Positions 58,845-64,000 of a stretch of 64,000 bases of DNA are shown piece after piece. A model generated the notes under the pieces. The model was not told the origin of the DNA, did no database searches, and was given only the letters and a program-made list of their open reading frames with translations. The stretch spans positions 1-64,000 of the forward strand of contig JAVBVZ010000031.1 in the NCBI GenBank assembly GCA_036679405.1, read 5' to 3'. The position numbers were made by a program, and so were the translations under genes. The DNA comes from JAEYKI01 sp036679405. Its GTDB lineage: Bacteria; Bacillota; Clostridia; Christensenellales; Christensenellaceae. Numbering within the stretch: the stretch's first letter is position 1; each line of letters opens with the position of its first letter.

Positions 58845-59057
58845 TTTGTTTTTCCCCTGCCGCACGCCTCTGTTTTTAAAAGGCGCGGGCGGCTGCTCTT
58901 TTTTTTGTGCGCTTCCCGCCGGGAAGCATGCACGTTTCGTATTCTATCCTTTGGCGGGATGCTTTGTCAAGATTTTGCTTTTATATTGCGCAGGTGTTAT
59001 GAAAAAAGGCGCGCCCCCAAAACGCGGCAGGCGGCCCAAAAAAAATGCGGAAAGAAG

Positions 59058-59924
59058 CTATTTTCCGGCCTTCGTGATTGCGGCCCGGTATTCCTTGGGG
59101 GTTTTGCCCGTTCGCTGCTTAAAACAGGAGGTAAAATAATTCGTGTCGGAAAAACCGCATTCCAAAGCAATGTCCGACACCTTTTTTGCGGATTGCGCAA
59201 GCAGGCGGGCGGCATAGCGGATGCGGAGCCGCATAATATATTGTTTGGGCGTGATCCCGTAGTTTTGGATAAACAGGCGGGCGTACTGGCGGCTTGAAAG
59301 ATGCGCCATTTCGGAGAGCATGTCAACCGTGACGGGCTGCGCGTAATTTTCTTCAATAAACGCAAGCGTATCCGCTATGCAGTTTATTTGGCTTTTTTCG
59401 TTTTGCTGTTCGTAGCATCTGGATAAAAAAGCGATAAACCCGGTAAAATAGATCCGCAGAAGGCGGCTGTACTGCGGCAGGGATTTGTCTTCCGCGGCCA
59501 TGATTTCAAGAAAACGTTCCGCAAACGCCATGTCTTTATGCTCAAGATGCAGCTTGTGCCTGAAATTCATTTTTTTCCGGTAGACCGGTTCTACAAAAAA
59601 GAGGGCCTGAAATCCGGACATGACGCGCAAATGGTCGTATTCCAGCACCGGCTCGTCCTTCGTGTAGGCAATATTATACAAGGTCAGGTTTTTGATGCCC
59701 AAAAAGCCGTGGGAGGTGTTCCCCTTGATCACGTAAACGTCTCCCGCCTGTATGTCGTATTCGATACCGTCTATGATATGGACGGCTTTTCCGCCGGTGA
59801 CGACCACCAGTTCGGAAAAATCATGATGATGCACGGGAAAGTCTTCCAGCAGGCATTCTTTCCATACGTTGATGCTGTTTTTCACAAAATCATTTTTACT
59901 GTAAAACAAATCGTTTTCTTCCAT
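59058..59924 (-). CDS. AraC-family regulator with cupin sensor domain
   Basis: A 288-residue regulator. The N-terminal cupin (about 15-100) has the histidine-rich strand VHHHDFSELVVVTGGKAVHII and GDVYVIKGNTSHGF. The C-terminal AraC domain (about 190-285) has TVDMLSEMAHLSSRQYARLFI and VSDIALECGFSDTNYFTSCFKQRTGKTPKEYR. This is the layout of sugar- and metabolite-responsive regulators such as RhaS. It diverges from the methyltransferase-like gene at 60105, with a 180-bp shared control region, so that gene is its likely target. Confidence 0.9.
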   Translation of the reverse strand: MEENDLFYSKNDFVKNSINVWKECLLEDFPVHHHDFSELVVVTGGKAVHIIDGIEYDIQAGDVYVIKGNTSHGFLGIKNLTLYNIAYTKDEPVLEYDHLRVMSGFQALFFVEPVYRKKMNFRHKLHLEHKDMAFAERFLEIMAAEDKSLPQYSRLLRIYFTGFIAFLSRCYEQQNEKSQINCIADTLAFIEENYAQPVTVDMLSEMAHLSSRQYARLFIQNYGITPKQYIMRLRIRYAARLLAQSAKKVSDIALECGFSDTNYFTSCFKQRTGKTPKEYRAAITKAGK

Positions 59925-60104
59925 ATAAAAATTATAGGGGAACCATGCGCCTTTAGCAAGAAAGATGTCTCAAATTTCAAGTTTTTATGTCCAATAATTC
60001 AAGGCGCGCTTATGCAGACCCCGGTATGATGGTCATATAGCTGTAAAGTTTACTAAAATGCCGGGGCGTGGATCAAAAGGCGCCCAATGAAAGGGGAGAG
60101 GAAC

Positions 60105-61364
60105 ATGGCAATGACTTCAAGGGAGCGGATAAACTGTACGCTCAATCATAAAATGCCGGACAAAGTGCCGCTTGATTTTGGCGCGGGGCCAACAACCGGC
60201 ATACAGGCCAGCCTTATCTATCAGCTCAGGCGCGCGCTTGGATTTGCAGATAAGCCGGTCCGGGTGACGGAATCTTATCAGATGCTGGGCGAGATCGATG
60301 ATGAACTGGCCGAATATATGGGCGTCGATACGGTAAAGGTGGTGGACTACGCCACCATGTACGGCTTTAAAAACGAAAACTGGAAAGAATGGAAGCTGTT
60401 TGACGGCACGCCGGTTCTGGTGCCGGAAAAGTTCAACACGCAGCCGGATGAAAACGGCGATATCCTAAACTATCCCATGGGCGACAAAAGCGCCGGGCCG
60501 AGCGCGCGTATGCCCAGGGGCGGGTATTATTTTGACGCGATCATCCGCCAGCACGAGATTGACGACGACGCACTGGATGTTTTGGATAACTTGGAAGAAT
60601 TCACGCCTTTTCAAGACGAATATTTGCGCTACGTGGAAGAAACCACGGACGCGGCATATAAAAATACGGACAAAGCCATCCTGGGGTCGCCGGGCGGGTG
60701 CGCGCTCGGCGATATCGCCATGGTGCCCGGCGTGAACCTGAAGGACCCAAAGGGCATCCGCGACGTAGAAGAATGGTATGTTTCGGGCCTGATCCGGCAG
60801 GACTATATCAAAGAACTGTACGACCGGCAAAGCGACATAGCCATTGAAAACCTGAAGCTGTATCATCAGGCTGTGGGAGAAAAGATAACGGCGGTATACC
60901 TGTGCGGAAACGATTTCGGCACGCAGACCGCGCCGTTTTGTTCTCCGGATGCTTTTGGAGAGATGTACCTGCCCTATTACAAAAAAATGACCGGCTGGAT
61001 CCATGAGAACACATCCTGGAAGGTCTTCAAGCATTCCTGCGGTTCCATTGAGCCGCTGATCCCTTCCTTTATTGAAGCGGGCTTCGACATATTAAATCCC
61101 GTGCAGTGTTCCGCCGCAAATATGCAGCCCGGGATGCTCAAAGAAAAATACGGAAAAGATATCGTCTTTTGGGGCGGTGGGGTGGATACGCAAAAAACGT
61201 TGCCGTTCGGCACGCCGGAAGAAGTGCGCCGCGAGGTAGCCGGGAGGATCGGCATTTTTAAGCCGGGGGGCGGCTTTGTGTTCACCGCCATCCACAATGT
61301 GCAGGCCGGCGTTCCGGTCGAGAACTTTCTCGCAATGATTGAGACGTTTAAAAAATACCGGTAG
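60105..61364 (+). CDS. Uroporphyrinogen decarboxylase-family methyltransferase-like protein
   Basis: A 419-residue protein of the UroD/MtaA/CmuA superfamily; ATG 60105 lies behind GGGGAGAGG. N-terminal MTSRERINCTLNHKMPDKVPLDFG is typical of the anaerobe-specific branch. A zinc site of the methyltransferases (His-x-Cys and a later Cys) is suggested by FKHSCGSIEPL and LNPVQCSAANM. True UroD lacks these, so corrinoid-linked methyl transfer from an unknown substrate is more likely than haem synthesis. No corrinoid protein gene is nearby. A DUF364 and a HAD gene follow. Confidence 0.82.
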   Translation: MAMTSRERINCTLNHKMPDKVPLDFGAGPTTGIQASLIYQLRRALGFADKPVRVTESYQMLGEIDDELAEYMGVDTVKVVDYATMYGFKNENWKEWKLFDGTPVLVPEKFNTQPDENGDILNYPMGDKSAGPSARMPRGGYYFDAIIRQHEIDDDALDVLDNLEEFTPFQDEYLRYVEETTDAAYKNTDKAILGSPGGCALGDIAMVPGVNLKDPKGIRDVEEWYVSGLIRQDYIKELYDRQSDIAIENLKLYHQAVGEKITAVYLCGNDFGTQTAPFCSPDAFGEMYLPYYKKMTGWIHENTSWKVFKHSCGSIEPLIPSFIEAGFDILNPVQCSAANMQPGMLKEKYGKDIVFWGGGVDTQKTLPFGTPEEVRREVAGRIGIFKPGGGFVFTAIHNVQAGVPVENFLAMIETFKKYR

Positions 61365-61383
61365 CAAAGTTTAAAACCGTCAG

Positions 61384-61412
61384 GAAAAGCCCGCACCAAA
61401 TGCGGGCTTTTT
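61384..61412 (+). terminator. Terminator after the UroD-family gene
   Basis: AAAAGCCCGCA, 5-nt loop, TGCGGGCTTTTTC. Confidence 0.8.
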
Positions 61413-61547
61413 CGGCTTGTCCGGGCGCCGGGAAAAAAGGACGGAATAAAAAAATTTATAAAGTTTTTGCGCGGAGCGGCCGCAGCGCTTGCACACACGC
61501 CTGTTTGTGGTAATATTTATGTAAGAGACAAAAAAGGAGCCTAAAAA

Positions 61548-62291
61548 ATGACGCAGGGCGAGCTGTATGAAAAATTGCGCGCAGCGCTTAAGGAAAATGT
61601 GCAAAAAAACGGCCTGGCACCGGACGCGGTGCGCGTCTTTTCGCGCGCTCTTTCGCCCAAAGAGGCCATCGGGCAGACCGCGCGCCGGGATTATCCCATC
61701 CTTACGGGCAAAGAAGTCATGCTGCAGGCGGACTATATGGGCGAAAAAGGGCAGGCTTTTACGGACGCCCCTGCGGATTTCAGCGGAACGCTTACAGAGA
61801 TCCTGCAGCTTGACCTGGTGGGCGACGCCCATGCAAGGGGCCTTTTCATTGCGTCCATGAACGCCGTTTTTAAAAAGCTTGGGCTTATCAAAAATACGGT
61901 CCACTGCAAAGGGGAAGAGCCGGAAGAATGCGCGAGGGACATGGCGTCTTTTATCAAAAGGGAATACGGGCAGCCCAAAATTGCGCTGGTGGGATATCAG
62001 CCCGCGCTGATAGACCGGCTCCAAAAAGCGTTTTCGCTGCGCGTGCTGGACTTAAACCCGGAGAATATCGGCCGGTTCAAATACGGCGTGCGGGTGGAAG
62101 ACGGGCAGACGGATTACAAAGAGGTTGCCTTAAATTGGGCGGAATTGGTCTTGTGCACCGGGAGCACCCTTTGTAACGGGACCATTGTAAATTTTATTGA
62201 TACAGGCAAGCAAGTCCTCTTTTTCGGGACGACCGTTGCCGCGGCGGCGCAGGTTCTGGGGCTGAAACGGCTCTGTTTTTGCGCGGCTTGA
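61548..62291 (+). CDS. DUF364 putative heavy-metal/corrinoid-related protein
   Basis: A 247-residue soluble protein. The C-terminal half fits the DUF364 (putative heavy-metal chelation) domain: KIALVGYQPALIDRLQ, LRVLDLNPENIG, then LVLCTGSTLCNGTIVNFI and VLFFGTTVAAAAQVLG, the best-conserved part. Members are found in anaerobes and archaea, with no proven biochemistry. The start ATG 61548 follows AAAGGAGCC. It is upstream of a small HAD phosphatase-like gene and downstream of a methyltransferase-like gene. Confidence 0.75.
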   Translation: MTQGELYEKLRAALKENVQKNGLAPDAVRVFSRALSPKEAIGQTARRDYPILTGKEVMLQADYMGEKGQAFTDAPADFSGTLTEILQLDLVGDAHARGLFIASMNAVFKKLGLIKNTVHCKGEEPEECARDMASFIKREYGQPKIALVGYQPALIDRLQKAFSLRVLDLNPENIGRFKYGVRVEDGQTDYKEVALNWAELVLCTGSTLCNGTIVNFIDTGKQVLFFGTTVAAAAQVLGLKRLCFCAA

Positions 62292-62332
62292 AGCGCCCGG
62301 CGCATATCGGCGGAGAAAACAGGAGAAACAAA

Positions 62333-62803
62333 ATGATCGACATCCAAATACCGGGGTATTTAGACCTCAAAATACAAAACGCAGTGTTTGATTTCAACGG
62401 CACCTTGGCCAAAGACGGAAAACTGGACGAATGCGTAAAAGAGAAAATCGGCATTCTTAAAAGCCGGGTGGATATCCATATCCTTACTTCGGATACCTAC
62501 GGCACGGTGGCGGAGCAGTGCCGTGCGCTGGGCATTTCGCCGCAGATACTGCCGAGCGACCATGCGGGCGCAGAAAAAGCGGCTTTTGTCCGTAAGATCG
62601 GCATGGAAAGCACGGTTTGCATCGGGAACGGCAGCAACGACGCCGCCATGATGGACTTAGGCGTGCTGTCTATCCTGGTCATGGGCAGCGAAGGCTGCGC
62701 GGCCCGCACCCTGATGAAGGCGGACATTGTGGTCACAAGCACCCGGGACGCGTTGGATCTTTTGCTCTGTCCGGAGCGGATCAAGGCGACGCTCAGAGAA
62801 TAA
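62333..62803 (+). CDS. Small HAD-family protein resembling a soluble P-type ATPase domain
   Basis: A 156-residue protein; ATG 62333 with AGGAG upstream, and the longer frame lacks a site. HAD motifs: the nucleophile strand NAVFDFNGTLAKDGKL (two aspartates usually D-x-D; here D-F-N, so the acid/base Asp is replaced by Asn), IHILTSDTYGTV, and CIGNGSNDAAMM. It lacks a cap domain and resembles the catalytic core of P-type ATPases, which also have D-K/N at this place. Probably a phosphatase or phospho-switch of unknown substrate. Confidence 0.78.
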   Translation: MIDIQIPGYLDLKIQNAVFDFNGTLAKDGKLDECVKEKIGILKSRVDIHILTSDTYGTVAEQCRALGISPQILPSDHAGAEKAAFVRKIGMESTVCIGNGSNDAAMMDLGVLSILVMGSEGCAARTLMKADIVVTSTRDALDLLLCPERIKATLRE

Positions 62804-62819
62804 AAAGCATAAAAAAAGG

Positions 62820-62848
62820 CGGCCGCCCAACTAGGCGGCCGTTTTTTT
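62820..62848 (+). terminator. Terminator after the HAD gene
   Basis: CGGCCGCC, CAACTA loop, GGCGGCCG, then seven T. Confidence 0.9.
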
Positions 62849-62897
62849 GCGGTGTTTTTCCAAAAGAAAGACTTTTTGGAAAAACACCGTATCTGCC

Positions 62898-64000
62898 TTA
62901 TAATCTTTTTTCCGCCCGCTCAATCACGGTTTTGAGCGCTTTGATCCGGGCGTAATACTTGTCTTCGGATTCCACCACCACCCAGGGCGCATAGGTGGTA
63001 TTGGTGCGGAACAGCATTTCATCCACCGCCGCCCGGTAGGCGTCCCATTTGTCCCGGTTCCGCCAGTCTTCCTGGGTGATCTTGTAGTTTTTGGCGGGCG
63101 TATTTTCACGGTCTTCAAAGCGGCGCAGCTGTTCGTCCTTGTCGATCTGCAGCCAGAATTTTATAAGAATGGTGCCAAAGTTGGTCAGCTGTTTTTCCAT
63201 TTCGTTGATCTCGCGGTATGCGCGCCGCCATTCCGGGCAGGTGCAAAACCCTTCTATGCGTTCCACCAGCACGCGTCCGTACCATGTGCGGTCAAATATT
63301 GCAATATGTCCCGCCTTGGGCAGGTGGGTCCAGAAACGCCATAAATAATGGTGGGCTTTTTCTATGTCGTTCGGCACGCCCACCGGGATCACGTCGTATC
63401 CCCTGGGGTCCAGGTTTTCAACCATCCGTTTGATGTTGCCGCCTTTTCCGGCCGCGTCCCATCCTTCATAGGCAATCACAATGGGGATGCGCCGCATGTA
63501 TATTTCATGTTCAATCTCGCGGATCCTCTTCTGGCAGGTCTTCAGTTCGTTTTTATAATCCTCCGGGTCCATTATTTTGGCAAGGTCTATCTTGGATAAA
63601 ACGGAAGAGGCAAGGCTTTCGGGGTGCAGGCATGCGTCCACATTTTCTTTTTTGGCAGCCTTCTTTGCAAGCGCGTCCAGGCCGGCCTGCATGACTTCCG
63701 CCACCTTTGTGAATATTTTAAGCTTGGCAAACTTTTTGCTTTGGGCTTCCACAACCGTCCAGGGAGCGTATTCGGTGTCCGTTTCCTGGATCATGCGTTC
63801 GTAGACCGGAATATATTTTTCATAGTTTTTATTCATTTTCCAGTCTTTTTTGCTGACCTTCCAGGCGGTTGCCGGGTCGGATTCCAATTTTTTGAGCCGT
63901 TTTTTCTGTTCGTCCCGGCTGATATGCAAAAAGAACTTGATCATAAGGACGCCGTCGTCCGCAAGCTGTTTTTCAAAAGAATTGATGTCGTCAAACGCGG
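62898..64000 (-). CDS. pap: Polyphosphate:AMP phosphotransferase, tandem PPK2 (partial)
   Basis: The frame is open to the right edge (AFDDINSFEKQLADDGVL before the first methionine), so the N-terminus is missing. The C-terminal PPK2 domain is complete: Walker A-like YEGWDAAGKGGNIKRMVENL, ending at PRGYDV, then WRFWTHLPKAGHIAIFDRTWYGRVLVERIE and FWLQIDKDEQLRRF. The part before it (FFLHISRDEQKKRL, YAPWTVVEAQSKKF) is the end of a first PPK2 domain, so the protein is the tandem class II type that makes ADP from AMP and polyphosphate. A VTC-type gene for polyphosphate lies at 23781. Confidence 0.9.
   Translation of the reverse strand, partial: AFDDINSFEKQLADDGVLMIKFFLHISRDEQKKRLKKLESDPATAWKVSKKDWKMNKNYEKYIPVYERMIQETDTEYAPWTVVEAQSKKFAKLKIFTKVAEVMQAGLDALAKKAAKKENVDACLHPESLASSVLSKIDLAKIMDPEDYKNELKTCQKRIREIEHEIYMRRIPIVIAYEGWDAAGKGGNIKRMVENLDPRGYDVIPVGVPNDIEKAHHYLWRFWTHLPKAGHIAIFDRTWYGRVLVERIEGFCTCPEWRRAYREINEMEKQLTNFGTILIKFWLQIDKDEQLRRFEDRENTPAKNYKITQEDWRNRDKWDAYRAAVDEMLFRTNTTYAPWVVVESEDKYYARIKALKTVIERAEKRL

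Noticed and set aside
1..64000. tRNA, rRNA, CRISPR arrays, transposases, prophage attachment repeats
   Set aside because: Looked for on both strands; no cloverleaf-like sequence, no regularly spaced direct repeats, no transposase or integrase motifs were found.

Overview
The window reads as the chromosome of an anaerobic, fermentative Bacillota of the class Clostridia; a Christensenella-like organism would fit, but no rRNA or other species marker is present. The signs are two [FeFe]-hydrogenase-type proteins, a Rex redox repressor, an iron alcohol dehydrogenase, an OpuC-type osmolyte importer, VTC/DUF4956 and PPK2 polyphosphate genes, ABC-F and YesM/YesN regulators, strong AGGAGG ribosome binding sites and many GC-rich hairpin terminators. 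No tRNA, rRNA, insertion sequence or CRISPR array was seen.

Region 1 (1-6480) is the end of a prophage or its remnant. It holds the 3' end of a polyvalent phage protein with a nuclease-like tail, decayed pieces of similar proteins, a toxin-like domain with a probable immunity partner, a lysis cassette (endolysin, small coiled-coil membrane protein, LC3-type holin), and AT-rich cargo ending in a Panacea (DUF4065) toxin-antitoxin pair with its own palindromic operator. Region 2 (6600-9300) is a nitrogen operon, glnK-amtB-glnK. Its 355-nt glnK-amtB gap carries three tandem hexaloop-hairpin/terminator pairs, which looks like ANTAR-type antitermination. Region 3 (9300-16100) has a LuxR regulator with two small genes, a repeat-bearing lipoprotein, NAD+ synthetase and a fused nucleoside kinase. 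Region 4 (16200-25300) has a TspO-like protein, an OpuC-type importer with a glutathione-reductase-like flavoprotein and a DUF427 protein, a cytochrome b5 lipoprotein/membrane pair, two overlapping GreA-domain genes, and VTC plus DUF4956.

Region 5 (25380-37600) is a redox and signalling island: a LysR regulator, an iron alcohol dehydrogenase behind a near-perfect Rex operator, Rex itself, a sensory [FeFe] hydrogenase with a PAS domain, a SpoIIE-type phosphatase, and on the other strand a group-B-like [FeFe] hydrogenase with a 2Fe-2S ferredoxin. A 28-bp inverted repeat with identical arms and spacing lies upstream of both the alcohol dehydrogenase and the ferredoxin/hydrogenase operon. Between the hydrogenase modules lies a three-gene operon of paralogous proteins with an N-terminal TIR-like domain, one membrane helix and an exported leucine-rich-repeat tail. 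This is the most novel-looking system in the window.

Region 6 (37600-57300) is carbohydrate use: a GH3 glycosidase and MFS transporter followed by a rearranged fragment of that same GH3 gene, an acyltransferase, a clostripain-type lipoprotein peptidase, a YesM/YesN two-component system, a divergent sugar-binding lipoprotein, a second GH3 enzyme and a complete ribose-type ABC importer. Region 7 (57300-64000) has an ABC-F ATPase, an AraC regulator divergent from a UroD-family methyltransferase gene with DUF364 and HAD partners, and a polyphosphate:AMP phosphotransferase cut by the right edge.
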